Part shown: positions 49,561-61,796 of the stretch, piece after piece
Position numbering within the stretch: position 1 is the first letter of the stretch
How the letters are laid out: every line of letters starts with the position of its first letter
NCBI GenBank assembly: GCA_039720395.1
Contig: CM077829.1
Span: 24,941,955-25,005,954 of the forward strand
Reading direction: 5' to 3'
DNA from: Liquidambar formosana
Lineage: Eukaryota; Streptophyta; Magnoliopsida; Saxifragales; Altingiaceae
Length of the DNA: 64,000 bases
Made by a program: the position numbers and the translations under genes
The notes under the pieces: generated by a model
What the model saw: the letters and a program-made list of their open reading frames with translations, nothing else
The model's database searches: none
What the model was told of the DNA's origin: nothing

Positions 49561-50295
49561 CAGGCAGTCATTAGAGGTCTCCTTCCCAACTTCCTATTTT
49601 GCACTCCTTCATCTTCCTAAAATCATTTTAAGGACCAAATTAAGTTTGACTTTGACGAAAGAAAAGCCAAAACGACCGTGTTTTGAAAATGAATATGTTT
49701 TTAGGCATTTTAGGGTAAAAATTATTAACCATGGGTGCATAGTTAGGTTTAACAAAGGAGGTTAACCGCTGTGCTTAATCTTTGCAACGCTAAAGTTTGT
49801 ACACAGGGTTGAACCAAATGTTTTCCAAATCAAAATTAAACCTTATAAGACATATTTGGGAACAAAATTAAGCTCAATTATGGTCTAATGAAAAGCAATT
49901 TAATGAAAAATCATGAGCCAACTCTAGAGAACCGAAAAAGGGTCTTATAGCCATCTTGAACCATTATGAACCAAACTACTCATAAACCATCAATTTATCA
50001 AATTGAATTTATAAATAGACTCTATACACTAATATGAACTCAAGAAAACAACTTGGAGGCTATTTCAAGATCAAATGGAAATGATGTAACTTAAAAGACG
50101 AAAATGCCCTTCAAGTCACAAAACCCCTTATTAATCACTGAAACTTCCTCCAAATTGACCCAAAATCCATATGCATGATCCTCAATGCTATGAAAGCTCA
50201 ATGTAAGACACTAAACTTTAAAACAAGACAAAGACTCACATGAAATGATAACTTCTAACTAGGGTAACAAAAATGGGGTGTGACAATGTGTATAT

Positions 50296-50880
50296 AAATA
50301 TACTTAATCAGGTGAGCACGTGGTAATATAACTTATAGTACATGTATTGGGGGTTGTACCTCATGCATTAGTGGGTTACGTGGTACATTGGACCAATGCA
50401 CAAGATACAACCCTCTAATGCATGATGATGATATAACTTATATCAAGAAGTGCTAACCTAATGCAGTGTGGTGATATCATGTGTGATTACTTGGAACAAT
50501 AAAATGTATATTTTTTCTCTTTTGTCATGTATCCCTCTCTTCCCCTAGGAACATAATCTAACCTTATTAATCAATTCTCATACACCGATAATAACATATA
50601 TAACTTATATCACATGTATTGAGAGTTGTACCTCATGCATTAGTGGGTTATGGTGTGCATTAGACCAATACACAGGGTAAAATCCCCTAATGTATGGTGC
50701 TGATATAACTTATATCAACACGTGCTGACCTAATGCAATGTAGTGGTATCATGTGTGATTACTTGGAACAACAATATTTATATTTTTGTCTCCCTTGTCA
50801 TGTATCCCTCTCTTCCCCTAGGAACATAATCTAAGTTTATTAATCAATTCTCATATAACGATATTAACAATAATCTATAT
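50296..50880. repeat. Two tandem copies (about 273 bp) containing the TATAACTTATATCA MITE
   Basis: CATGTATTG-GGGGTTGTACC-type sequence at about 50341 recurs at about 50614, and GTGATTACTTGGAACAA, CATGTATCCCTCTCTTCCCC and TTAATCAATTCTCATA recur at the same spacing. Each unit holds one fold-back MITE of the 32543/63716 family plus about 125 bp of flank, so MITE and flank were duplicated together. Confidence 0.85.
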
Positions 50881-50964
50881 TTATATTTCTATCTAAATAA
50901 TCTATATTATAGACAAATAAAGCTGAAAAGGTAAATTATTGTGTGTTGCCACATGTTTTAACCC

Positions 50965-51070
50965 TAAGAGGTTAGCCTAGTAGCAATACGAGCCATAATA
51001 AATCAAGTGTTCAAAACCCCACGAAAATTTGTGATCTCTTTTGGTGCAACCCCTAAGGCTAAAGAGTTCA
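50965..51070 (+). other. Possible tRNA-derived SINE piece
   Basis: TTAGCCTAGTAGCAATACG (A-box-like) and, about 30 bp on, GTGTTCAAAACCCC (B-box-like) resemble a pol III internal promoter. No TSD or tail was fixed and the solo LTR begins at 51076. Confidence 0.3.
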
Positions 51071-51163
51071 GTAATTGTGAGGACCCAAGGCTTGATTTAT
51101 GACAATTTTGGGTTAGGATGTGCTAAGGTAGGTTTTCGTGAGCCTAGCACTTCTTTTTGTGTA

Positions 51164-51425
51164 TGTTGAGCAATATAGTTGACTACAGTAAATTATAGCC
51201 GACTATATTACTAGGCAGAATTTATTTTTATGCTTGTTGAATAATTTAGTTGACTATAGTGACTTATAGTCGACTATATTATCAGGCAGAACCTCTTTTG
51301 TGCATGCTGAGAAATTTAGTTGACTATAATAAGTTATAGTCGGCTATATTGTCAGGCAGAATGTTACAATACTCAATTTGGAGAGTTTTAGTTGACTATA
51401 ACTCATTATAGCCGACTATAACGCA
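51164..51425 (+). repeat. Four dyad-bearing repeats (about 70 bp) in the solo LTR
   Basis: Each unit reads TTAGTTGACTATA, then 8-10 bases, then TTATAGTCGACTATA, and the first three end TCAGGCAGAA-like. Units start near 51164, 51235, 51305 and 51385. The second contains the exact 14-bp palindrome TATAGTCGACTATA. Confidence 0.9.
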
Positions 51426-52272
51426 CGGATTTCAGTTTTTGGGCTAGATTTTAATGGGGTAAAAAGACCATCATACCCCTCACTTATACCCCATTTATAA
51501 ACCCATCTTCTAGAGGGTTCTTACCCATCTTTCCAGTCAAGAGAGAAAGAGAGAGAGGAAGAGAAGGAGAAAGGGGGAGAGGCTCGACGGTGGCTCGCCG
51601 GAGGACGGTGGCCTCGATCCGACGCCGGCAAGCTCGGATCTAGCGTATTTTGGCCTGATCTACACACGTATGGTTGTGGATTTGGATTTCTTCACTTTAT
51701 TTTTGAGGTAGGGGCATTTTCTCATCTTAAACCATTGATGCATGGGGGTTTTGGGTCTAAATCATATAAAAATACATGTATTTGACATACTTTGCATAAA
51801 CATCATGCATGTGGTCATATTTTATGGGTTTTGATAAATTTTGGAAAATCTAGGGTTTTGTATTATACCCTATTTGGTCATATGCATGTTATATTTCAAA
51901 CCCTCACATGATTTGGGGTACAATGGGTTGGTTTACATACCCCATTTTTGTTATATTCTTGTTATTTATGAAATTCATATATGTTTAAGGGTTTAAATGG
52001 GATGGCTTTTAAAACCTATTGGACTATTTTGTATGGTTGGAATATTGGAGGTCATTTTTATATAACTGATTTGAAACCATTATATTGAAAATGGTTGGAA
52101 AATGATTCTCATGATTTATGGAGTTATTTTATATGGTTTTCAAAGTACAAACCTATTATGTGGTTTTTTGGAAAATTTATATATAAAATTTTCCAGTTTA
52201 TGTGAGAATTATGGAAATTAATAAATGAAAAGAAAAAGTGATGATGATATGGTGATGAGGGCTACTGGAGAC

Positions 52273-52445
52273 AGGATTACTGCGGTCCTAAAGGAACGGG
52301 ACGTCTTGCCGTGTTTTCCTATCCTTTAGTCCTGGGCTATGTGCCCGAATAGAGGTTACTGCGGTCCCAGGTAGGGATGTCTTGCTGTGTTTCCTCTTGA
52401 GGTTACTGCGGTCCCAGATAGGGATGTCTTTCCGTGTTTCCTCTT
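52273..52445 (+). repeat. Three copies of a 47-bp GC-richer unit in the solo LTR
   Basis: GGTTACTGCGGTCC followed by GGGATGTCTT and CCGTGTTTCCT occurs at 52273-52320, 52352-52398 and 52399-52445; the last two are directly adjacent. Confidence 0.9.
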
Positions 52446-53334
52446 ATTCCGCGCGCGAGGGCCCCGCATGACCTGGGGAGGATTTATCAGTTTGAAAGAC
52501 TGATGTTATGGATTGCCAGATATGGCGGATATTGGTTATTGGTTTATAAGGCCATGATATGATATCAAAAAATGATGGTTAATTCATTTGTAAAATGATG
52601 ATTTTGATAACAAATAACTTGAATTATTTCTTACCTCTTTAAAAAGAAAAAGGGGTGTTGGTATTTAATGATTTAACTTCCGCAGTTATTTCGTTACACT
52701 TGTATCAGTTTTATTAACCGAAAAATTATATTGCAAACTAATCAATGGTTTTGCAGGGCTTTGGAAAAGTATATAAATTATGGTTTTTAAAACCTTGGAT
52801 TATTTTGGGAAAATGTTTTCCTACTGAGCGTGTAGCTCATACCCCCACAGTTTTTTTTTGCAGGTTATATTTTCAAAATAAAGCTTGACCTGGGGTTTGG
52901 GAAGCACATCAGCATGTTTGCATTCATATAGAAGATCATTGTAATTTATTTCGACTTTGAGTCTAGGCATGTATTAATTTTAATTCATGGCCTGTAATAA
53001 AAAGATAAGTAGTGGATGCAGATGTGGATGAGACCCATGTGATTACGATACAGCTTGTAGTTTTATTTATTTTTGGAATAGTGTGTGGATGGTTGAAATG
53101 ATTATAAATGGGTTTTTACAGGTTTTATGATTAGTCGATAACTTGGTATGTCCTATTTACAAACGGGACCATGCCGGATTTTCTAAAAATGTTTTCAAAA
53201 GAATTATTTTTATTAAACATCCACCAAAATTGGCTTTAGAATTGATTTTCTTACTATATAACTAACGGTCCCCATTTTGGGTCGTTACAGTAATTGCCTA
53301 GTGTGTGTTAGAAAGGAGGATTACACATCCCTAA

Positions 53335-54207
53335 GGGTGTATTTGGTATGCGGGAATGGATGTATAGAAATGAGATTCTCATTCCCATTTTGATTGATTC
53401 CCTTGTTTGATTAACTAGTTGACGTAGGATTAAATCTGGGAATGGGATCTGCATGGGAATGAAATACCCAAATTCATGGGAATCTCAAACCCTCATTAAA
53501 CATCGGTTTTTAATTACCATTACTTGGAAATGGGATAAAAACCAACTTCGTTTCCTTGATAACCCACGATCTCCGTTCCATATCTTATCTCCAACTCCAG
53601 CATGTTCTCAGAACCGACATCAAGATGCTTCGCATCCAAAAAAAAAAAAAAAAAAAGAAAAAAAAGGGTTTTCTATCGAATGGGATGGAAGGAAAGTTTT
53701 GCATTTCATGTTGGCTGGTCTGTATGTATTTACATACCGGAGTATCATATACTTGCTAGCTTTTGAGATATAATATTTGTCCTGTTGCCTTGCCGAGCTC
53801 AAGGCCAAATAGAATCAAGTGATTATTATTATTATTTTTTTTTTTTTTTTTTTTTGGATTGGGAATAAAGTTACAAGTTTGAAAATATTGTTGTTGGGAA
53901 TTCGTGGCCTATGTAGATGGAATTGGGGTGTGGATAGTATTTAGGTTCTAAGGGTCAAAAGGATAGTATGTTTTTTTTTAACCAAATCAAATTTGAAGGG
54001 ATATTTTGGAAAATTACATTTAATTTCATTCCATTCCTATGTTACATTGTGCTAAACCAAACATTAGAATGGGAATAAAAATCTGATTCCTCCATAAGAC
54101 TTTTGGTATGTCCAAACACTAGTAAGGGAGTGTTATCTGAGCATCCCATTCCTAGGAATTCGATTCTCATGAATGGATATGCCCATTCCTACAAACCAAA
54201 TGCACCC
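53335..54207. mobile_element. PIF/Harbinger (Tourist-like) MITE
   Basis: The ends are GGGTGTATTTGGTATGCGGG and its inverse CAAACCAAATGCACCC, with TAA on both flanks (53332-53334 and 54208-54210), the 3-bp target of this superfamily. The 873-bp interior is AT-rich with an A-run and a T-run (53638-53656, 53837-53855) and no transposase, so it is non-autonomous. Confidence 0.88.
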
Positions 54208-54210
54208 TAA

Positions 54211-54660
54211 GGGTTTAATTAGGGCCGAAGTTTTGAACACCCTTGTTATCAAAAATAAATAAATAAATAAATCATCTTCAAATCAAATATTTCATGCCTT
54301 CATATCAAAGAACCCTAGAACATAAATTTTTGATTGATTTTTATCAAAATTTACTATAGCATTGTGAACCTGGAGGCCGAAGCATTTAAGTTCAATACCT
54401 CATTATTTATGTGTGCCAAAAAAAATATATATATAAGATATATTAAAAAAGAGAACTAGTAACTCACGCAATAAAAAATATATGAATCAACACAAAAAGT
54501 ACTGAACCGCTGAACGGTAAGAGTCCTGTCGTTGAAGTAACGAATCCTCTGCACAAATTTACAAGAGCAATTAGGAAAAAATTGTGAGAGAGAGAGAACC
54601 CTGACAACAATGTGAGAAGGGTGGGACGCGACTTTTAAGCCCTAAGAAACAAGAAAAGTA
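54211..54660. other. AT-rich spacer between MITEs
   Basis: No gene is seen. It contains an (AAAT)n stretch at about 54247-54270 and AT-rich sequence. Confidence 0.4.
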
Positions 54661-54937
54661 CTCTCTCCGTCTTATAAAATGGTTTGACAAAACACGCAGC
54701 TAAGAAAAACCATCATTATCTTATCATTTATTAAATCCTATTTTTTCAAAAATACCCCTCTCTTACTTAGTATTAGATTTTGTGTTAAGAGTAATTATTG
54801 AAATAATAAAGAGTATTATAGGAAAATTTTAATAAAAAAAAAATTATGATTTAACATTTCAAAATGAACAAATATTTTGAGACACAAAAAAAAAAAAAAA
54901 AAAACAAAAATAACCTATCTTTAAAGGACAGAGGGAG
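54661..54937. mobile_element. Stowaway MITE
   Basis: CTCTCTCCGTCTTATAAAAT at the left and GGACAGAGGGAG at the right are inverted Stowaway ends, with TA on each side (54659-54660 and 54938-54939). The 277-bp interior is AT-rich and non-coding. Confidence 0.85.
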
Positions 54938-56034
54938 TAATAAAATAATAATCACTAAACCATATGAATAGGGTTGAGGGTAAAGGGACTAGCGTGCACT
55001 GGTTTTGGCTTTTCCTAATTCGATTATTTTTATTTTAGGGTTTATCTCAATGGAAAGGTTTTTCTTTGTCTTTTGGATTAGATAAGGTTATTGGTATCAT
55101 TATACTTTAAAATAAGGGTATTTTAGATAATCAAAAGTTTTTTTTTTTTTTTTAAATTCACACTTTGATTGGTATGGATAGATATAGATTTGTATAATTT
55201 AATATATTTTGTTTATTGACTGCTTACTTTTTGCCTTACATACCACATACTTGTCTTATTCATATTTTATTTACAATATTCTAATTCTAAATTTTCTTAG
55301 TCATCTTCATTGTTTTTTCATAAAAAAATTTCCATGTTTTACTAGTAACTTCCATCATTTCTCAAGATTGCTATAAAAAATTTTATTTTCCTCAGATAAT
55401 TCTCTACTTTCGAACCTTAATATCTCCCTCCATATTGACATTTAAGTCCTTCATAATTCTCACTATAATTCCCTAAGGCTCTATTTGGTTCGCAGATTTT
55501 ATCAAGGAAAAAAAATAAAATATAAAGAATTGTACTTTTTCTTATTTGGTTGCAATGGAATATTGGTAAAATAAAAATAATTAAAATAATTTTAGCTTGA
55601 TATGATTTCATATTTTCCTTTCATTTTCTTTCCTCCCCATTTTTCTCCCCTTTCCTTTTTTTTTTTCCATGATAAAATCCTTGAACCAAATAAAGGGTAA
55701 AACTAACAATAACAAAAACAAGGATAAAAGTATAAAACAATGCCTTTGAACAAAGTAGAATCTCCTGAGAAAATGCTACCTCTCGGGTCTTTTTGCATAA
55801 AGAGCCTTCCCGATTTCTTTCTTCCTTCTTTTTTTTTTTTTTTTTTTTAATTTTTTTAATTTTTTTTATTTTAATCCCTAGGATTGTCCCTTCAATCGAA
55901 CATGACATTTCACATCATAACATGGGACCTGTAGACAAGAAGGCAAGCTGCCCGGGGATAGAGATAGCAACAACTTGCGAAATGAAAAATAGACCTCGAG
56001 CTATTGTTGTCCCAAGGGAAAACGAGGCACCGAG
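54938..56034. other. Downstream flank of SGT1, with one MITE
   Basis: No gene is seen. It includes the MITE at 55482-55692, a T-run at 55829-55847 and, next to 56034, the probable 3' UTR of SGT1. Confidence 0.4.
55482..55692. mobile_element. Small MITE with TATTTGGTT / AACCAAATA ends, copy 2
   Basis: It has the same ends and internal order as 21982-22172: GAATTGTACTT, TTTGGTTGCAATGGAAT, GATATGATTTCATATTTTCC, CATTTTCTTTCC, a T-run, then TTGAACCAAATA. Confidence 0.65.
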
Positions 56035-59000
56035 CTAATACTCCCATTTCTTCATCTCCATACCATCTGGAGCGCTGCCCTCCACCGTCTTCGAACCCAC
56101 TTCTTTCCAGTTTGTTGACAGCACTGTCCCATTTGACTCCACCTGCAAAATCACACCAAATTTCACAACAAAGTTTAATTTGTCCTCAGAAATTTTGAAA
56201 ACTATCTTTAGAATAAAATCCCAGAAGTTGCAAATTGCCCATATTTAATTCAGAAAAGTTGGAAGAAAGCAATTCACTTGCTTCACTAATGTAAGCTTGG
56301 TTTTAAATCTCAGCGAGATGTTGTCTTTTTTGAAATTGTAAGGACCATAATGCCTTTTTAAGAGCTTGCATGAAATTGTGAGGACCAGAATGCCTAAGAT
56401 GGGAAAATGTTTTATCTTAATAAACACAAACACTAGATTCTTTCAGAAATCCCGCTATCACGGTGGACATTGGAAATAAAAAAGCAATAGGATTGTATTT
56501 TGGAAACCATCCAATTAAACAAGCACGGTTATGGTTTTTGGAAACCATCGCCAAATCCGGATCAGGATAGGAGGTAGATAAATCCGAGAGCTCAGTGGGT
56601 CAAGGTTATACCTGGCCCCACAGTGTGACCAGGATTTTGCGTAGAAATCAAACATTGAGCCTCAAAACTAGTCAGCAACAGTCAAACTACATACAAACTA
56701 GAAAGTCAAATGCAAATGCAATCTCCTTGAGCATTAGTGACAACAATATATAAGAGACTCACAAAAGATTTGCTCATAGCTCTCCTCATGTCCTCATCTG
56801 CATTTTGGTATATGTCCCGGAAAAACTTGTTCAACGCTGCATCACCATCTAGTTTCTCTTCTTTTTCCTGTAATTCAAACCCTCAAAAATTAAATACCGT
56901 GCTTCAATAACGAGGGACCTTAAAGGAAAAATTGCAAAGAAAAGATATTACCCGTGATCAAGTAAGTTCTCCTTTCTTTTTGTTGGTATTCTTACCCATG
57001 TTTGGTTCTCGGAAAGAATGAAGGAAATGAAAGGAAAATGATATAAAATGATTTAGAAAGGAAGCTCTTTTCAAGCATTTTCCTTTCCTGTCCCTCATTC
57101 TTTCCAAGAAACAGTCTTTAAGTAAACAAAAATGCTCCAATATAAAGTTGCTGGTTTGCTTAAATACCTCCGCCTTTACTTGGGCTTCCAATTTATCCCA
57201 GTCTCTTGCTCTTGATTTTGAAGACGGGTACGTAGGCCTCTGGGATACAACTGCAAATTCATAAATGGGAAGCATGCTGATCAACAAGCAAGAAAAGAAT
57301 AACAGCCCCTTTTGTTTTGCTGGGCAATGGTAGAGATCATATATATATGCAGACAGATGATTATGCTACAAAGCAAAACACATGGGAAACATGACACTTA
57401 CAAAAACGATATTCATTTATTATGATTACAGTGAAACAAATAAACATGTTGTGATAAAAGATGGAAATGTTACAAAAGGACAAAGAACTCAGTACACACA
57501 TCAACTATGCCAGTATGTTGACCTACCTGATGATACATTTACTTTTTGAGGAACACTAATTTCCTTGCTAAATTCAAGAGATGTCCAGTTAATAGCTTCA
57601 GCTTTAGCAAGGCGGATTTCAACCTTGGTTGACAACACTTCATATCTGCACTTATCAGGTATAATCTGTTTTCCCAGACAGCCCAACACCAAAATGCAAA
57701 ATTACTCAGCAACTCAAAGCAGAATCAGAAAAAACAAGCATACCATTATTGATAAAAAAAACAACCAATCCCTACAGATCATTTTTTTTTTCTTTTTCTT
57801 TTCTTTTCCTTTTTTTTTTTTTTGGATTAAAAGGGTGTCCGGGAGCTTCCCACCCCGACTGATCAATCCCTACAGATCTTACCGTATTCAGATCAACAAT
57901 TACAATGTAGCCTAAAGACAGGTTGAAACAATGAAAATTGAGATCTTCTATTAACAGCATTTCACACATATAAAGGTCCAAAAAATTGTGTTAAAGCCAT
58001 CATATCTCCTATGAGGCAAATTTTCTAGAGAATCTATCCTCAAGGAGAAGAAAATAATGACTGTACATGCAGAAACTCTGATTACTGAAGGTGTTGTGCT
58101 TGCGGGTAAAGTCTCTAGGTGGCTGTTCTGGAGAACATGGATCAAACCCGCCTCATCAAAATAAGGGAGTTTTAGGGATTTGTCCTAGGGCTAAACCTTG
58201 TTGTGTAGCACATGCCCCGGGTCGATTTCCCTAAGACCAAACCAATCTCCACCCACCCCCCCCCCCCTCCTTTCTCCCCACAACAAAATAAATAATAGAA
58301 AAGAGAACTCTGTTTATTATCAGCATTTGACAACGTGATAGTTGTACATTTGACTAAAGTTTCCACATAATACTTGGCAAAGTAGAGAGCTATGTAGGAA
58401 GTTCAAAATCCGCAAAAGACGTGATCTTTTAATACCATGAAGTTCATGCAATACCTTTCCAAATAATCGAGGTTGAATATGATATGCATTTTCACCAGGA
58501 ACATCAATTGTAACACTTAGCTGCAAGATTAAAATAAATAAATTAATAAATAATTGGATTAGATTGTTAAGAAGAGTTGGAGAGTTATCTGAATATATTT
58601 GCAGATTATATTTTCACAGTAAACATTTTACTAGAAGATAAAACATACTATCTGTTCACCAAAGTCAACGGCCACATTTTTCGCTGGTATGCCCTTTGCA
58701 AATATTGTAACAACCACCTCCTCTAGCTTCTGGTAGTACTCAAGCCTGCTAACTATCTATTGTGAGATAAATTGTACAGATGAAATAGTAATTCTAAAAC
58801 CAAAATTGCTCCATTATTTTTTAGGTAAACAGATCCAAAAATTTCTCCATTGCACTAGCATAAATATAACTAATCATGATAATGTTGGTTTTAACACATT
58901 AACTTGAACAGCATTATAAACACATAATAGGTAATAGTGGTGGTGACAAGTAGGCAATAGTGGTAGTTCTAGGGGTGCAACTTGGTCAGGTCTTAATGTC

Positions 59001-60977
59001 AAACCACAAACTAGAGCCACTCCACCACCCCCTTGGGTTAGTTTTGTTCTCCCTCATGATATTTGGTTCGAACCGGTTCTGCCCAGTGGACCACAAGATA
59101 AGAGCTGGAACCAGAGGCTTTGCGTCTTAAAATGGCACCCCCTGAGCTATCAGAGCTATCCCTTTGGACCTTGTGGATAAGTTCAAGTCCCATGCGACAG
59201 AGGCTTGCTGGTATCGTGTAATGTTGGTGAAAAGTTAGTAATATGGATGAGCAAGAAATAGGTAATGGTGGCCAGATCCAATGCAGTGAGTTATATGCAT
59301 GGCACATAGGGGGCATAACCTTTTTATGACAAAATTCTTTGTTGAGAACTGAAGTTTATAGCCATTGACTCTCCATTATGACAACAAGGTGGCAATAAGA
59401 AGTCACCATCATTTTATCAGAGGAAAATTAACTATAGAGTTACTCTGTACTAATACATGGAGACCGAGCAATAATACCATGATACTTTAACAAAACGAGT
59501 GAACAAAGCTCAAAGTCATGGCATTCTTGACTTGCTGGGCATGATTGATACCCATGCTCCAATTTGAGGTGAAGTTTAGACAAGTTTAACAGTGTAACTC
59601 TAGAATGGAACACTATTAATGATAGATACATAATCTCACCTAATATTACGTAATAAGAGAGTTATGGTGGAGAAATCACTATCATCCTCTTTTCCCTTAC
59701 CCTCATCTCATTCTCATTCTACTTAAGTTTTCTCTACATACTCTAGTAGGCTAGGAACCATTGTTTACTTTTTCACGGTATTATATATATAAATTTATAT
59801 TGAGAACGGCATACATAATTCATCCACATCACATGGAATAGCTAGCTACAAAAAGAGATTATCCTGCATCCTAACTTTTTAGTTGATTGTTAAGTAAATA
59901 GGTAAGGTCCTAGGGTTTGCAAGTACAACGCATCCCTTGCTTCTTGTATTATAATTAACATTATAAGCCATGGGTTTGGTGCAAGTACTCAATAAAAAAA
60001 CATAGCCACATTCTCTGGCCCACCCTTGTGGTGAACTCCTCCTCCTCCTCCACATTCTAGGTAGGTATTCTATGTCTGGACATTCAAAGCCATGGAAATT
60101 GAACAAACTTCTGTAAGCATGTCTATTCAACATTTAGTCTTCTAGGACCTTTTCTTATTTGGACACCTCCATGGTAACCAAGAGCTGACCCAAACCAACC
60201 CAACCATAACCCAATTTAGTCCTGTTCAGTTCTGGGTATAAGTGGTTCAATTTTAGGGTCAAGAAATGATAACTAGCTTTGCTAGGTTAGATTCCAAATA
60301 TTTTCAAACCACACCAACCTCAACCAAGTAACACCCCTACATAGCAGTTGTGGTAATAAAGGCAGCAGTGGTGGAGGGGGTGATGGTGGTGGTGGTGGTG
60401 ATGATGGCCATTTACCATGCAAGCATCAAAAAGCTGACATAAGTGTAAGTTTTTTCGTATTTACTCTCAAAAACTGAAAAATGAGTTTTGGCAAGTAATT
60501 CTTGAACATACAGAAGGAAATCACTTGGCAAAAAGGAGAAAAGTAAGGAAATCCTTAATATAAGGATCATGAAAATATGATGCAACTTGGAGAATCCATT
60601 CTCCAAGAATGTATATCCATCCATACTCACCAAACACGATTCTTCATAGGAAATTCATTTTCAAAATTCAAAACAAAAATGCATTTAAGTTACCTAGAAA
60701 CTGAGAGAGAGAGAGAGAGAGAGAGGAGGAACACCTTAATGTCTAGTTCTATACAACCTACAAAAGCGTGGTAAACAACTAGGAACGGAAAGTTGCAACC
60801 ACCTGTATTTCGGTTTGACTAATGCCATCTCTTCCATCTGATGGGATGCGTTCCTTGTTTCCCCAGCATTTTCCAAAGTTTCAACAGTTTTATATAATGA
60901 TTGAGACTCAATAGGAGCGGGTGCAGCACTTGGGGGTAGATTTGGCACCAAAGTCCCAGTTAAATCACCAGTTTCCT
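56035..60977 (-). CDS. SGT1: SGT1, C-terminal part (variable, CS and SGS regions), 7 exons, 5' incomplete
   Basis: Exons (minus): 60803-60977, 58649-58745, 58455-58520, 57527-57665, 57168-57250, 56763-56867, 56035-56142; all GT-AG, phases consistent, about 257 residues. The first exon opens in phase (AG GAA ACT) and carries the acidic/variable linker ending VKPKYR. The CS domain follows (EEVVVTIFAKGIPAKNVAVD, LSVTIDVPGENAYHIQPRLF, RYEVLSTKVEIRLAKAEAIN), then SGS (RPTYPSSKSRARDWDKLEAQ, DAALNKFFRDIYQNADEDMR, VESNGTVLSTNW, ending PDGMEMKKWEY). SGT1 binds HSP90 through CS and works with RAR1 and SKP1/SCF in NLR immune-receptor stability and hormone signalling. The N-terminal TPR exons are missing from the window. 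The exon 1/2 join reads RLEYYQKLEEV where plant SGT1s I know have HEYYQKP, two substitutions in a conserved stretch. No stop interrupts the part seen. Confidence 0.93.
57781..57863 (-). mobile_element. Truncated SINE-like retroinsertion with 15-bp TSD in SGT1 intron
   Basis: CAATCCCTACAGATC is duplicated exactly at 57766-57780 and 57864-57878. Between the copies, read on the minus strand, lie about 40 bases (ATCAGTCGGGGTGGGAAGCT, then CCCGGACACCC and TTTTAATCC) followed by about 43 bases of A with G interruptions. A long perfect TSD plus an A-tail marks a recent LINE-mobilised insertion, 5' truncated. The parent SINE is not identified. Confidence 0.85.
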
Positions 60978-61796
60978 CTGAACAAGAATCCAGAAACCAT
61001 ATTAAATATACATATCGTGAACATGTCATAAAATTCCAAATTAATTAATGAACGTCTCCAACATGAACCTTTTAATGAAGTCTCTAATGATTGAAAATAG
61101 AAGGATAGTTTATAATAGTATAAACTATGTTGCATTCTAATCATCAATTGGCATTAGCTTAAAAAAAATAAACATCAATTGCCATTCCAGTGGTACAAGG
61201 GGCAGTTTGCGAAGTCAAAAAAACTGGCCAGCCATACACAGTGGGATCAGGTGAAATGAATATCTAGTTTAGTTACCTCAAACAAGCTACACAATTAGTT
61301 TTGTTAATCTAATTTGAGGCTGAAAATTGGGAGATGCTAATCCAACAAATAATTGGTTTTCAGAATTCAATTCACTTAAAAATCAAAACATAACCTCCAT
61401 CCCACATCCTCCTCTCTAGTCTCTACCCTCTTCACCACAAATCCACCCAACTAATCCTCCCATTACTCTATCCTTCTTCTTTACTTAAGAAGCAACAGGA
61501 ACCTTCTACCAAGGGTGCCACTTCCACTTCAGAACCACGATTCTACACTCTCAAGTCAGAATCTTGTAGGAACTGCAATTCTCCCTCTCGAGAATTTCAG
61601 TTTTAACTTCTAAGTAAGACAAAACTTTGTGATAGAGGGGGAAGGCAAGTGAGGGGCTCCTCATTAGTGAATTGATGAGCTCTCCCACAATTTCAAGAGT
61701 TAATGTACAAATTTTAAGACAAGTCTTATATCATTGGATAGATGACTCTTCAAGGGTCCCACAAACAAAATTGTAATATATATATATATATATATA

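Larger units (their letters stand above)
44837..50285 (-). mobile_element. LTR (probably Gypsy solo LTR), minus strand, split by Helitron-2
   Basis: On the minus strand it begins TGTCACACCCCATTTTTGTT at 50285, a typical plant Gypsy LTR start, and a plausible end is CTGAGTTCA at 44837. Flanking pentamers are ATGTG (50286-50290) and GTGTG (44832-44836), 4 of 5 identical. Without the 2,616-bp Helitron the LTR is about 2.8 kb. Neither primer-binding site nor interior is seen, hence solo LTR. The right boundary is firm, the left one tentative. It contains a four-unit dyad array at 49481-49560. Confidence 0.55.
51076..53289 (+). mobile_element. Solo LTR, Gypsy type, perfect 5-bp TSD
   Basis: It starts TGTGAGGACCCAAGGC and ends TTTGGGTCGTTACA; GTAAT flanks it exactly at 51071-51075 and 53290-53294. 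At 2,214 bp with no interior on either side it is a solo LTR. It contains four dyad-bearing units near its start (51164-51425), a promoter-like GA/AG-rich stretch (51540-51590) before a leader-like GC-rich segment, and three copies of a TTACTGCGGTCC unit (52273-52445). Confidence 0.92.

Noticed and set aside
58089..58270. Possible second SINE in the SGT1 intron (GGATCAAACCC, then a C-run)
   Set aside because: The pol III box spacing is unconvincing and no target duplication was found.
59040..59260. A possible SINE with GGTTCGAACCGG and GTTCAAGTCCC boxes
   Set aside because: A-box partner, tail and TSD could not be found, so only the isolated B-box-like words remain.
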